From NCBI RefSeq assembly GCF_004364335.1, contig NZ_SOCR01000001.1:496001-560000 (forward strand): a stretch of 64,000 nt of DNA, in the 5' to 3' direction. Numbering within the stretch: position 1 is the first letter of the stretch; every line of letters begins with the position of its first letter. Shown here in pieces: positions 9,115 through 17,702 of this stretch. The stretch is from Pseudomonas graminis (GTDB taxonomy: Bacteria; Pseudomonadota; Gammaproteobacteria; Pseudomonadales; Pseudomonadaceae). Position numbers and translations under genes: made by a program. Under the pieces are notes generated by a model, which saw only the letters and a program-made list of their open reading frames with translations, was not told the DNA's origin and made no database searches.

Positions 9115-9293
9115 GATGAACGTCCTTGTGAAGGGCAACGAGTGCCGCACGGGTCATGGCCACTCACCCCGCCGGGAGGCGCCGCCGGTGAGCCGCTGCG
9201 AAGGGTGAGCAAATCGGCGCACATCATCCGACCAGACGCTGCCTCATTTCAACCGTTGCCGGAGCGAACGTCCTGTTCGCCCCGCCTTTGCCG

Positions 9294-9458
9294 TTATCGC
9301 GGCCGGTCAAATCCCGACACCGAACGTACCCACTGGAACAACCGCAGGGTCGCCGGGGTGTCGATCTGTTCGTGGCTTGCCGCCATCTCGCCGGCCAGGG
9401 ATGCCAGCGATTGCGGCAGCAACCAGGAAATCTCCTGTTCGGTTGCCTGAAAGGGCAT
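9294..9458 (-). CDS. Small hypothetical protein (54 aa)
   Basis: A short frame beginning MPFQATEQEISWLLPQ and ending near SVSGFDRPR. The ATG at 9458 has GAGG eight bases upstream, which favours it over an upstream in-frame ATG at 9494. It follows the flavin/iron-sulfur fusion gene on the same strand after 68 bp and could be co-transcribed. No domain is recognised; residues are mostly helical and slightly acidic, with no signal peptide or membrane segment. Confidence 0.5.
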   Translation of the reverse strand: MPFQATEQEISWLLPQSLASLAGEMAASHEQIDTPATLRLFQWVRSVSGFDRPR

Positions 9459-9526
9459 CGGGGTTTCCTCTTTCTCGAACGCTGGCCATGGGTTCATCGC
9501 CGTCTCTCCCGCACACGCGTGGATGG

Positions 9527-11596
9527 TTACAGATCGAGCACCAACGGCCCTGAAGCCGGGACTGCGCAGCAGATCAGCACGTGGTCCGGCGCCGGCCTTT
9601 CAGGGGGCGGGACCGGGTAATGCACCTGGCCACTGATGAGCCGGGTCTTGCAGGTGCCACAGGATCCGCCGCGACAGCTGAATTCGGGGTTCAGCCCTCG
9701 GCTCTCCGCCAGTTCCAGCAGACTGCCACCGGCGGGCTGCCAGCGCGCCTCCTTGGCGGAGCGTTCGAACACCACCGGCACCGGTTCGGTGGCAGCGGCT
9801 GGTTGCTCAAAGGCAACCCCCTGTGAATCACTGCTGCGCTTGAGGCCGGACGGGCCGAACGTTTCGGCATGAATACGCTCATCGCGAACTTGCAGGGCGC
9901 GCAGGCCATCGTAGATTTCCTGGGTAAACGCAGCTGGCCCGCACACATAGAAATCGAAGTCATTGAACGGCAGCAGCGCCTTGAGCAGATCGAGGTCGAT
10001 GCGGCCCGTCAGGTGGAAATCTTCACCCACACGCGCCGACGCTTCCGGCTGGCTCAGCACGCGAATCGCCGTCAACTGATCGCCGGCCCTGGCAATGAGT
10101 GTGTCCACTTCTTCGCGAAACGCCAGGTCGGCCAGACGACGGGCACTCTGGACGAACCAGGTCGCCCGCCCTCCCCGCACCCGTTTGCCTTCGTAGATGA
10201 CTTCTCGCAGCATCGACAGCATGGGCGTGACGCCGATGCCCGCACCCAGCAGCACCAGCGGCCGGCGCTCCTGCGGGTCCACCACGAAGCTGCCCTGGGG
10301 TGCCCGCCCCTCAAGCACATCGCCGACCTTGACCTGATCATGCAGGTACGCCGAGGCCAGGCCGTCGCGCTTGACGCTGATGCGCAAGAATCCGTCGGAC
10401 GGCGCGCTGGACAGGCTGTAGGTACGAATCAACGGCGACGTACGGCCTTCAGGCGCCAGGCGCAGCGGCAGGTGCTGACCGGCCTTGAACGCGGGCAAAC
10501 CAGCGCCGTCGGCCGACTCGAAATAGAAGGAACGAATGCCGTCGCTTTCGTCCTCGATCCGCGTTACCCCCATCGGCCGCCATTGATCACGCAGGGCATC
10601 GGCCTGCAAGCGGGCGGCGGTCTGCTGCCAGTCGCCGGTCATCAGGCTGTTCGGCGACCACCCCTGGAATTCCCAGCGCGAGCGCAACGCCGCCGGCCGA
10701 CGCACCCCCTGTTCCACGCGCACCTGCCAGAGCCGCTCGGCGCCCTGAAACGCCGCGATTTCCGGCCCGTCGAGAATCAGCGTTACAGTGCCCGTCACCT
10801 GCAACAGCTCGCCGGTCTGGAAATCAACGAACAGCAGACCGGCCCTGGGATTGAGCTGGAAGTTACCCAGCGTGTTGAAAAAGAGATTGCCGGCGAAATC
10901 CGGGATGGTCAGCACATCGCCGTCTACCCGCACGAAGCCGGCCTGACCGCCACGGTGGGACACGTCCACCGAACGATGGGGCTGGGCGCCCTCAAGGTCG
11001 ACATAGCTGGCGACGAAGAAGGTGTCGGCACCACGAATGGTGGCAATCGCGGCGTCATCCAGTGCGGTCAAGCGTTGCGCGGCAGGTCGTTGCGGCGCTT
11101 CCTGCAACGGCGGGGGCAACGGCAGCTGTTTCAACCCCCGCAGCTGAATGTACTGCGGGCAATTGCCGTACGACTGCTCGACGCTCACCGAAAAACTGTC
11201 TTCCCACACGTCGCTGATGCGGCCGTTGAGGCGGTTGCGACGGCGGGTGTGCAGGTCGATGCCAAGCATGCCCACCGCCGCGCCCGGCGCAAATCCGGTG
11301 CCGGCCGGATCTTCGGCATCGGAGCGTCGAGTAATGTCCAGACGCCTGGCATCGGGGGAATGGATAAAACCCGACTGCGCGTCCAGCAGGCTCGCCCAAG
11401 GCCAGCCTTCGGTGTCCACGGCGCCGATGATCAGGTACGGCAGATGCTCGTAGAACTCTCGGTGCTGATCGGGCATGTGATCACGAATGACGCGCTTGCC
11501 CAGGGTCTCCATGCGCTCCGCAACGCCGACGCTGGCCTGCAAAGCGCGCTCGCCGGAATGCCATGGCGATGCTGTTTCAGTGCGAATCTCGTTCAT
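9527..11596 (-). CDS. Fusion protein: two PNPOx-like split barrels, FAD/NAD(P)H reductase, plant-type [2Fe-2S] ferredoxin
   Basis: A 689-residue multidomain redox protein. Residues about 40-155 and 175-330 each resemble the FMN-binding split barrel of pyridoxamine-phosphate-oxidase-like proteins (HLPYLIIGAVDTEGWPWASLL; GADTFFVASYVDLEGAQPH). Residues about 340-585 form a ferredoxin-reductase module with the FAD motif RTYSLSS (391-397) and the NAD(P) motif GAGIGVTPM (451-459). Residues about 600-689 are a ferredoxin with CRGGSCGTC (Cys641, 646, 649) and a final ICC (676-677). The ATG at 11596 with GGGAG upstream is chosen because an upstream extension would overlap the GST gene. Electrons should flow from NAD(P)H through FAD to the iron-sulfur cluster, or to FMN in the barrels (inference). 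The substrate is unknown. It is 28 bp downstream of the GST gene, so a shared detoxification role is plausible. Confidence 0.87.
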   Translation of the reverse strand: MNEIRTETASPWHSGERALQASVGVAERMETLGKRVIRDHMPDQHREFYEHLPYLIIGAVDTEGWPWASLLDAQSGFIHSPDARRLDITRRSDAEDPAGTGFAPGAAVGMLGIDLHTRRRNRLNGRISDVWEDSFSVSVEQSYGNCPQYIQLRGLKQLPLPPPLQEAPQRPAAQRLTALDDAAIATIRGADTFFVASYVDLEGAQPHRSVDVSHRGGQAGFVRVDGDVLTIPDFAGNLFFNTLGNFQLNPRAGLLFVDFQTGELLQVTGTVTLILDGPEIAAFQGAERLWQVRVEQGVRRPAALRSRWEFQGWSPNSLMTGDWQQTAARLQADALRDQWRPMGVTRIEDESDGIRSFYFESADGAGLPAFKAGQHLPLRLAPEGRTSPLIRTYSLSSAPSDGFLRISVKRDGLASAYLHDQVKVGDVLEGRAPQGSFVVDPQERRPLVLLGAGIGVTPMLSMLREVIYEGKRVRGGRATWFVQSARRLADLAFREEVDTLIARAGDQLTAIRVLSQPEASARVGEDFHLTGRIDLDLLKALLPFNDFDFYVCGPAAFTQEIYDGLRALQVRDERIHAETFGPSGLKRSSDSQGVAFEQPAAATEPVPVVFERSAKEARWQPAGGSLLELAESRGLNPEFSCRGGSCGTCKTRLISGQVHYPVPPPERPAPDHVLICCAVPASGPLVLDL

Positions 11597-11624
11597 GGCG
11601 CGAACTCCCTGGAATCCCGGATGG

Positions 11625-12248
11625 TTACCTGACCAGCCCTGCCGCCGTGCGTGGCATGGGCGTGAAGCCCGGCAGGTTCTCGATGCGCGAAAGCCATGCC
11701 TGCACGTTGCCGTAATCATCCAGCGAGACGTTGCCCTCTGGCGCGTGGGCGATGTAGCTGTAGGCGGCGACATCGGCGATGGTGGGGTGATCGGTGACAA
11801 GGAATTCGCGGCCGCTCAGGTGCTGATCGATGACGCGGAGCGCGTCATGGGCCCGCTGAAGTGTGTCTTTCGGATCAAAGCCTGCGCTGAACACCGTGAT
11901 CAGACGCGCCCGCGCCGGGCCCAGGTAAATCGCGCCGGACGCGGCAGACAACCAGCGCTGCACCTGCGCGGCACCCTCGGGATCATTCGGCAACCAGCGG
12001 CCCGACGGGTCGTATTTTTTCGCCAGGTACACCAGGATCGCGGTTGAATCGGCGACGATGACCCCGTCGTCATCAATCACCGGCACCTGGCCGAAGCCGT
12101 TGATGGCGAGGAATTCGGGTGTCTTCTGCTCGCCCTTGGCCAGATCAACAAACTGAATCTTCGGGTCGAGGCCCAGCAGCGACAACATCAGCTCGGCGCG
12201 GTGGGAGTGGCCGGACAGCGGGAAGTGATAGAGCGTGATGGCGGTCAT
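11625..12248 (-). CDS. Glutathione S-transferase family protein
   Basis: A 207-residue cytosolic GST. The N-terminal thioredoxin-fold domain (about 1-80) begins TAITLYHFPLSGHSHRAEL and carries the cis-Pro GQVPVIDDD followed by the glutathione gamma-glutamyl binding ADSTAI. The all-helical C-terminal domain contains the N-capping box region HPTIADVAAYSYI. The likely catalytic Ser is at position 12 (PLSGHSHR). It is the first gene of a two-gene operon with the PNPOx-reductase-ferredoxin fusion. Substrate is unknown; conjugation, peroxide reduction or dehalogenation are all possible. Confidence 0.88.
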   Translation of the reverse strand: MTAITLYHFPLSGHSHRAELMLSLLGLDPKIQFVDLAKGEQKTPEFLAINGFGQVPVIDDDGVIVADSTAILVYLAKKYDPSGRWLPNDPEGAAQVQRWLSAASGAIYLGPARARLITVFSAGFDPKDTLQRAHDALRVIDQHLSGREFLVTDHPTIADVAAYSYIAHAPEGNVSLDDYGNVQAWLSRIENLPGFTPMPRTAAGLVR

Positions 12249-12551
12249 GGGGGTGGGCTCCTGGGCAAGTGGATCAACTCAGCGTGGGGCGGCGGTGCCG
12301 TAACGGTGGGCCGCGCTGGTGGAACGGATAGTGGGCCTCCCCGCCGGATTGGGGAATGACCAGAAAAAGCAATCCACTGTTTCACCTAGTGAAATGACGA
12401 GCCTCACATTCCGCCGCTCAAGCCACTTGCACGGCTGGCAACTTGCCTATCTGCAACATTCAGAAATATCCCCTTGACGCAGGCGCGATGGCTGAGGGTT
12501 CATATTGAAGTACAGCCATCATCCAACCGCCTTGCTCTCTGGTGAATTCCC
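12249..12551. other. Divergent intergenic region, no gene seen
   Basis: This 303 bp gap separates the leftward GST operon from the rightward MFS gene and must hold both promoters. It has a somewhat AT-richer centre (12360-12520). No clear operator palindrome, small ORF or RNA structure was recognised. Confidence 0.6.
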
Positions 12552-13844
12552 ATGGTTTCGTCCGTTCTGGCGGCTTCGCTGTCGCGCCGTCGCATTCACT
12601 ACAGCTGGGTGATCCTGGCCGTCACCTTCCTGACCATGCTGGTCATGGCCGGTGCAGTGGGCGCGCCGGGTGTGTTCATCCGCCCGCTGCAAGCGGAATT
12701 CGGCTGGGACACTGCCGAGATTTCTTCGGCGCTGGCGATACGTTTCGCCTTGTTCGGGCTGGTCGGGCCTTTTGCCGCCGCGTTCATGAACCACTTCGGC
12801 GTACGCAAAGTGGTGCTAACCGCACTGACGCTGGTCGCCAGCGGTCTGGTGTTGTCGCTGTTCATGACGCAGTTCTGGCAGTTGGTGCTGCTGTGGGGCG
12901 TGGTAGTCGGCTTTGGCACAGGCCTGACGGCAATGGTGCTCGGCGCAACGGTCGCGACGCGCTGGTTCTCCAAGCGTCGCGGGCTGGCGATGGGTTTGCT
13001 GTCGGCGAGCTCCGCCACGGGACAACTGGTGTTCATGCCGATGCTGGCGAACCTGACCGAGCACTTCGGTTGGCGCACGGCACTGGCGTGTGTCTGCACG
13101 GCCATCGTGATTGCCGGCGTTGCGGTGCTGGCGCTGATGCGCAACCGTCCTTCTGATCTGCAACTGCCGCCTTACGGCGATGAGGACATTCAACCGGTTG
13201 CGGCCAGCACCCAGACCTTCGTTCAGTTGCTGATCACGCCGCTGCGGGTGCTGCGCGACGTGTCGAAGACCTGGACGTTCTGGGTGCTGTTCATGACGTT
13301 CTTCATCTGCGGCGCCAGTACGAACGGCCTGATCCAGACGCACTTCATCAGTCTGTGCGGCGATTACGGCCTGGCCGCGACCACGGCAGCCGGAATGCTC
13401 GCGGTGATGGGGATTTTCGATTTCTTCGGCACCATCGGTTCCGGCTGGCTGTCGGACCGCTTCGATAACCGCTGGCTGCTGTTCTGGTACTACGGCTTTC
13501 GCGGCGTGTCGCTGGTGCTGCTGCCGTTCCTGGATTTCACCGTGTTCGGGCTGTCGGTGTTTGCCTTGTTATACGGGCTGGACTGGATTGCCACGGTGCC
13601 GCCAACCGTGAAGCTGACCGCCCAGCGATTTGGCGCAGAACGCGCCAATATCGTGTTTGGCTGGGTGTTCGCGGGCCATCAACTGGGCGCTGCGTTTGCC
13701 GCCTTCGGCGCCGGCTGGACACGCACGCATTTCGCCACGTACCTGCCGGCGTTTTTCGTCTCCGGCCTGCTGTGCGCGATTGCCGCGTTGATTGCGTTGT
13801 CCATCGTGCCGCCGGCGAAGACGACAAAGGCTGCTATCACATAA
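12552..13844 (+). CDS. MFS transporter (oxalate/formate antiporter- or monocarboxylate-like)
   Basis: A 430-residue inner-membrane transporter with twelve predicted membrane segments. Conserved features include WFSKRRGLAMGL between segments 4 and 5 and GSGWLSDRFDNRW, the family loop motif, between segments 8 and 9. The pattern of a long N-terminal helix (YSWVILAVTFLTMLVMAGAV) and the RPLQAEFGW segment matches the MCT/OFA group, which moves small organic anions. The start at 12552 lies directly after CTCTGGTGAATTCCC, without a strong ribosome-binding site. Its stop is six bases from the stop of the convergent ybgE gene. The substrate is unknown. Confidence 0.88.
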   Translation: MVSSVLAASLSRRRIHYSWVILAVTFLTMLVMAGAVGAPGVFIRPLQAEFGWDTAEISSALAIRFALFGLVGPFAAAFMNHFGVRKVVLTALTLVASGLVLSLFMTQFWQLVLLWGVVVGFGTGLTAMVLGATVATRWFSKRRGLAMGLLSASSATGQLVFMPMLANLTEHFGWRTALACVCTAIVIAGVAVLALMRNRPSDLQLPPYGDEDIQPVAASTQTFVQLLITPLRVLRDVSKTWTFWVLFMTFFICGASTNGLIQTHFISLCGDYGLAATTAAGMLAVMGIFDFFGTIGSGWLSDRFDNRWLLFWYYGFRGVSLVLLPFLDFTVFGLSVFALLYGLDWIATVPPTVKLTAQRFGAERANIVFGWVFAGHQLGAAFAAFGAGWTRTHFATYLPAFFVSGLLCAIAALIALSIVPPAKTTKAAIT

Positions 13845-13850
13845 ACGGCT

Positions 13851-14153
13851 TTAAAGCCATTGCCGCGCGGTCAGCCACATACCGTACCCCAAGGCCATCA
13901 GCGCCCAGGCCAGCAGCGGGTGAAACACCACCCGCCAGGCCATCGCCCGCGGCTCGAAACCGACGCCGTGGACGAACCCCCCGGCAACGCCCCACATGAT
14001 CAGCATCAGCAGGCCGTGGGAATAATGGCCGTTGGCGTCGAGCATCGACGCCGGGTGAATCAGCAGCACCAGACTCAGCGGCACGGCCATCAGCAGGGAC
14101 AGTGCCCGGCCGACGGCGTGCCTGAAGGGCCCGTTGAGCGCTTCAGCGGTCAC
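13851..14153 (-). CDS. ybgE: Cyd operon protein YbgE
   Basis: A 100-residue membrane protein starting at GTG 14153, inside the last codons of cydX (11 bp overlap). Three hydrophobic helices (SLLMAVPLSLVLLIHPASML, GLLMLIMWGVAGGFVHGVGF, LLAWALMALGYGMWL) match the YbgE/DUF1634-like small protein that follows cydABX in many gammaproteobacteria. Its function is not established. The GTG start is preferred because the frame upstream is the shadow of cydX. Confidence 0.8.
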   Translation of the reverse strand: MTAEALNGPFRHAVGRALSLLMAVPLSLVLLIHPASMLDANGHYSHGLLMLIMWGVAGGFVHGVGFEPRAMAWRVVFHPLLAWALMALGYGMWLTARQWL

Positions 14154-14259
14154 GGCCGCTCTCCAGCGCGGCGGCGTCGGATGACTCCAGCCACAGCGCG
14201 TTGATGATGCCGAAGCTGCAGGCCAGCAACACACCAAGAATCCAGGCGAAATACCACAT
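14143..14259 (-). CDS. cydX: Cytochrome bd oxidase small subunit CydX
   Basis: A 38-residue single-span membrane protein, MWYFAWILGVLLACSFGIIN then ALWLESSD. The MWYFAWILG start followed by Gly, Asn-Ala-Leu-Trp and Glu is diagnostic of CydX. In E. coli CydX is needed for stable, active bd oxidase. It starts 25 bp after the cydB stop with a purine-rich ribosome-binding site (GGAGAG) and overlaps ybgE. Confidence 0.93.
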   Translation of the reverse strand: MWYFAWILGVLLACSFGIINALWLESSDAAALESGRDR

Positions 14260-14283
14260 GATTGTCTCTCCTCTGAAACCGGC

Positions 14284-15426
14284 TCAGTACAGGCCGTGGG
14301 GGTTGTGGTCGATGTGCGCGGTGGTGACCTTGCCCCACATCTTGGCGTAGCACCAAAGTGTGTAGCAGAGGATCAACGGCACGAAGATCGACGCCGCGAT
14401 CAGCATGATCATCAGGGTTTTATGGCTGGAAACGGCGTCCCACACGGTCAGGCTGGAGGCCGGGTCCAGACTCGAAGGCATCACAAACGGGAACAGCGCG
14501 AAACCTGCGGTGCACAACGCACCGACGATGGCCAGGCTGCTGCCCAGGAACGCGGTTCTGCCCTGCCCCGCACTGGCTCCGAGCAAGGCCAGCAAGCCAC
14601 CGAAAATCCCCAGCAGCGGCACGATAACGGTCAGCGGGTGCTGCTGATAATTCCCCAGCCAGCCGTGGTTGCTGGCCGTGACGGTTTTCGCCAGCGGGTT
14701 GAGCGCCGACCCGGGATCGAACGCTGAAGTGATCGCCAGGCCCTGAATGCCGCCGAGCAGCAGCCACACGCCGGCGCCGATGAACGACAACAGGAACAGC
14801 AACGACAGCCACTGCGCTGCCCGACGCGAACGCTGAGCAATGGCCCCTTCGGTGCGCATCATCAGCCAGCTGCCGCCGTGCAGGCCAAGCATGCTCAGGC
14901 TGACCACGCCCGCCAGCAAGCCGAACGGGCTCAACAGCTGCCAGAAGTTGCCGTGATAACTGGAGCGCAGGGTGTCGTCGAACTGAAACGGCACGCCCAG
15001 CAACAGGTTGCCGAACGCCACGCCGAAGACCAGCGACGGCACCACGCCACCGACGAACAGGCCCCAATCCCAGCTCTGCCGCCAGCGGGTGTTTTCCAGT
15101 TTGCTGCGGTAGTCGAACCCTACCGGGCGCACGAACAGGGCAAACAGCACCAGCAGCAGCGCCCAATACAAACCCGAAAACGCAGCGGCGTACACCAGCG
15201 GCCATGCGGCGAACAACGCGCCGCCGGCGGTGATCAGCCAGACCTGATTACCGTCCCAGTGCGGGGCGATGGTGTTGATGACCACGCGTCGCTCGGTGTC
15301 GCTGCGCCCGACGTAGGGCATCAGCATTGCCGCGCCCAGGTCGAAGCCATCGGTGAGGGCGAAGCCGATCAGCAATACGCCGACCAGCACCCACCAGATC
15401 ATTTTCAGTGTCTCGTAATCGAACAT
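14284..15426 (-). CDS. cydB: Cytochrome bd ubiquinol oxidase subunit II CydB
   Basis: A 380-residue membrane subunit, close to E. coli CydB (379). The opening FDYETLKMIWWVLVGVLLIGF and GFALTDGFDLGAAML are strong family signatures, with the acidic residues of the DGFDLG motif (about 25-30) placed as in the proton pathway. VVINTIAPHWDGNQVWLI is also conserved. It supports CydA, which carries the haems. The gene follows cydA after 10 bp in cydPABX-ybgE. Confidence 0.97.
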   Translation of the reverse strand: MFDYETLKMIWWVLVGVLLIGFALTDGFDLGAAMLMPYVGRSDTERRVVINTIAPHWDGNQVWLITAGGALFAAWPLVYAAAFSGLYWALLLVLFALFVRPVGFDYRSKLENTRWRQSWDWGLFVGGVVPSLVFGVAFGNLLLGVPFQFDDTLRSSYHGNFWQLLSPFGLLAGVVSLSMLGLHGGSWLMMRTEGAIAQRSRRAAQWLSLLFLLSFIGAGVWLLLGGIQGLAITSAFDPGSALNPLAKTVTASNHGWLGNYQQHPLTVIVPLLGIFGGLLALLGASAGQGRTAFLGSSLAIVGALCTAGFALFPFVMPSSLDPASSLTVWDAVSSHKTLMIMLIAASIFVPLILCYTLWCYAKMWGKVTTAHIDHNPHGLY

Positions 15427-15436
15427 CGGTGATTCC

Positions 15437-17029
15437 TCAGGCCAGGGCCGGTTGTTTGGCGAGGGCCGCGTTGCCGTGGGCGCCTTGCTCGAAGTGATAG
15501 CGGCCGGTATGCAGGCTGCTCGGGCCGAGTCGGGCGAACTTGATCATCAGGTACATCTCGATGATCAGCAGCACGGTGTAGAAGCCGACCAGCGCCACGA
15601 TCGAACCCAGCACATCCCCCGCCGACAGGGTCGAGGCTGAAAGATGCACGGGCAGCACTTCACCGATGGACCAGGGCTGACGGCCGTGCTCGGCGACCCA
15701 CCAGCCGGTCTGGGTGGCGATCCACGGCAGCGGCAGGCTGAACAGCGCCCACTTGAGTAGCCAGCGCTTGCGGGTCTCGTTCTTGCGCGCCGAGGCCCAG
15801 AAGGCACAGGCGAACAACAGCGCCATGAGCATCCCGCTGAGCACCATCAGGCGGAAGGTCCAGAAGATCGACGCCACCTGCGGGATCGAATCCAGCGCCG
15901 CCTGTTTGATCTGCTGCTCATTGGCGTCGACCACTTTGTCGGTGTACTTCTTCAGCAGCAGGCCGTAGCCGAGGTCCTTCTTCACCGCATTGAAAGCGTC
16001 GAGGGTCTGCTGGCTCTTGTCGCCGCCACGCAGTTGGCCGAGCAAGTTGTAGGCGGTCATGCCGTTGCGGATGCGGCCTTCGTGTTCGCGGACCAGGTCC
16101 TTGATCCCGGTGACCTGTTTATCCACCGAGCGGGTGGCGATGAGGCCCATCACGTAGGGAATCTTCACGGCGTAATCGGTGCGCTGCTCGGCCTGATTGG
16201 GCAGGCCGAACAAGGTGAACGCCGCCGGGGCCGGCTCGGTTTCCCATTCGGCTTCGATGGCGGCGAGCTTGGTTTTCTGCACGTCGCCGATTTCGTAGCC
16301 GGATTCGTCACCCAGCACGATCACCGACAGGATCGAGGCCATGCCGAATGCCGAGGCGATGGCGAACGAACGCCGGGCGAAGGCGATGTCGCGGCCCTTG
16401 AGCAAATACCAGCTGGAAATCGCCAGGACGAAGATTGCGCCGGTGACGTAGCCGGACGCCACGGTGTGAACGAACTTGACCTGAGCGACGGGGTTGAACA
16501 GCAGGTCGCTGAAGCTGGTGAGTTCCATGCGCATGGTGGTGAAGTTGAACTCGGCGCCGACGGGGTTCTGCATCCAGCCGTTGGCGATGAGGATCCACAG
16601 CGCCGACAGGTTGGAGCCGATCGCCACCAGCCAGGTGACGCTGAGGTGCTGGACACGGGTCAGGCGGTCCCAGCCGAAGAAGAACAGGCCGATGAAGGTC
16701 GATTCAAGGAAGAACGCCATCATCCCTTCGATGGCCAGCGGTGCGCCGAAAATGTCGCCGACGTAGTGGCTGTAGTAGGCCCAGTTGGTGCCGAACTGGA
16801 ATTCCATGGTCAGGCCGGTGGTGACGCCGAGGGCGAAGTTGATGCCGAACAGTTTGCCCCAGAACTGGGTCATGTCTTTGTAGACTTGCTTGCCGGTCAT
16901 GACATAGACCGATTCCATGATGGCGAGCAGGAAGGTCATGCCGAGGGTCAGCGGGACGAACAGGAAGTGGTACAGCGCGGTCATCGCGAACTGCAGCCGG
17001 GAGAGGTCGACGACTGATTCCGATATCAT
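15437..17029 (-). CDS. cydA: Cytochrome bd ubiquinol oxidase subunit I CydA (long Q-loop)
   Basis: A 530-residue catalytic subunit that oxidises ubiquinol and reduces oxygen to water with high affinity, without proton pumping. Haem ligands are in place: His21 (haem d/b595 region), His188 in [14 protein letters not shown] and Met395 in FRLMVLSGM (haem b558). GRQPW near the C-terminal third is the conserved quinol-oxidation region. The Q-loop (about 245-390) is long, like E. coli bd-I, and unlike the short-loop cyanide-insensitive CioA of pseudomonads. So this is a true bd-I type enzyme. Its start overlaps cydP by 4 bp. Confidence 0.97.
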   Translation of the reverse strand: MISESVVDLSRLQFAMTALYHFLFVPLTLGMTFLLAIMESVYVMTGKQVYKDMTQFWGKLFGINFALGVTTGLTMEFQFGTNWAYYSHYVGDIFGAPLAIEGMMAFFLESTFIGLFFFGWDRLTRVQHLSVTWLVAIGSNLSALWILIANGWMQNPVGAEFNFTTMRMELTSFSDLLFNPVAQVKFVHTVASGYVTGAIFVLAISSWYLLKGRDIAFARRSFAIASAFGMASILSVIVLGDESGYEIGDVQKTKLAAIEAEWETEPAPAAFTLFGLPNQAEQRTDYAVKIPYVMGLIATRSVDKQVTGIKDLVREHEGRIRNGMTAYNLLGQLRGGDKSQQTLDAFNAVKKDLGYGLLLKKYTDKVVDANEQQIKQAALDSIPQVASIFWTFRLMVLSGMLMALLFACAFWASARKNETRKRWLLKWALFSLPLPWIATQTGWWVAEHGRQPWSIGEVLPVHLSASTLSAGDVLGSIVALVGFYTVLLIIEMYLMIKFARLGPSSLHTGRYHFEQGAHGNAALAKQPALA

Positions 17030-17223
17030 TTTGGGGTTTTCTCAGAGGGTGCGGGTGGGGTGCTGAGTAGATGCAGGCCGGCTTGCACGCCGTCGTCCTT
17101 GACTTCGACCGGGGCGTCGAAGCAGACGCTGCGGATGCCCATGAGCAGGACGAGTTTGATCAGGAGGATCAGACTGATGTCTTTGGCCAGGGGGTGTTTG
17201 AGGAAGTCGAAAGGACCGGGCAT
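17026..17223 (-). CDS. cydP: Putative cytochrome oxidase small subunit CydP
   Basis: A 65-residue protein with one membrane helix ([20 protein letters not shown]) after the N-terminal HPLAKDI motif. This pattern matches the small CydP family found before cydA in several proteobacteria. It is the first gene of the operon and overlaps cydA (ATGA). The function is inferred from position and topology only. The ANR box lies 55 bp upstream. Confidence 0.85.
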   Translation of the reverse strand: MPGPFDFLKHPLAKDISLILLIKLVLLMGIRSVCFDAPVEVKDDGVQAGLHLLSTPPAPSEKTPK

Positions 17224-17277
17224 GTTGAGGACTCGTCGGGGTGCGGGGTATTTTTCCTACAGGGCCTTCCGATACCG

Positions 17278-17291
17278 TTGATCCAGATCAA
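17278..17291 (-). promoter_or_regulatory. ANR/FNR box and promoter of the cyd operon
   Basis: TTGATCCAGATCAA is a perfect match to the ANR/FNR consensus TTGAT-N4-ATCAA. On the minus strand AAAAAT at 17255-17250 would be a -10 element; with the box centred at -41.5 the transcript would start at about 17243, 20 bp before cydP. This is the classic class II activation geometry, so the operon should be induced at low oxygen. Confidence 0.85.
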
Positions 17292-17344
17292 TAAGGCGCG
17301 TTTACTCGGATGTGGCAGATCGCCACAGCTCTGCCTGACGGCAG

Positions 17345-17515
17345 ATTGTTTCGCCTTCGGCGAGTTACTTGATAAAGCCCCAAGTAACCAAGGGCTTGTG
17401 CTCCTGGTTAGGTCCCTCCTGCGTCGGGGTTCCTTCACTCCGACGATGCTCCGTGGGCCCGCACCCAAGTCGCGATTGGCGGTGACTGGACCTTTTGTGT
17501 ATGAAGATCAAGATC
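17345..17515 (+). repeat. Dispersed ~170 bp repeat with interleaved inverted repeats, copy 1
   Basis: Starts with the hairpin CGCCTTCGGCG, then GTTACTTG (17364-17371), AAGCCC (17375-17380), CAAGTAAC (17381-17388) and GGGCTT (17392-17397). The first arm pairs with the third and the second with the fourth, giving a pseudoknot-like order. The 3' part contains GGTTCCTTCACTCCG, GCTCCGTGGGCCC and AAGTCGCGATTGGCGGTGAC. The whole element recurs at 27502-27665. Short open frames through it look spurious. The 750 bp gap from cydP to 17974 otherwise holds REP repeats, described separately. Confidence 0.8.
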
Positions 17516-17537
17516 AAGAGCGCAGCAGACCAACAGC

Positions 17538-17702
17538 TTCCCGGCTGAAGCCGGTCCTACGGTCTGAGCCACCGCCAGTCCACATGATCGTGCCCACGCT
17601 CTGCGTGGGTATGCATCCCGGGACGCTCCGCGTTCATTCCCGGCTCAAGCCGGTCCCACTGACTGCACACGGTTTTTTAGTGGGACCGGCTTCAGCCGGG
17701 AA
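17538..17702. repeat. Composite REP cluster with an inserted CACGCTCYGCGTGG repeat
   Basis: REP copies are at 17538-17560, 17637-17660 and, inverted, 17679-17702; the last two face each other and can form a long hairpin. Between them lies a second family at about 17585-17636 (CCCACGCTCTGCGTGGG, then GGGACGCTCCGCGT). Comparison with the block at 27.7 kb suggests that 17571-17651 (81 bp) is an insertion. The remaining 17703-17974 shows no gene. Confidence 0.8.

Noticed and set aside
9869..11632. Long plus-strand frame opposite the flavin/iron-sulfur fusion gene
   Set aside because: The minus-strand gene has clear FAD, NAD and 2Fe-2S motifs; the plus-strand product has none.
17345..17702. CRISPR-like array because of repeated palindromes
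   Set aside because: Repeats differ in orientation, spacing and family, and there are no regular spacers or cas genes; they are REP/BIME-type elements.
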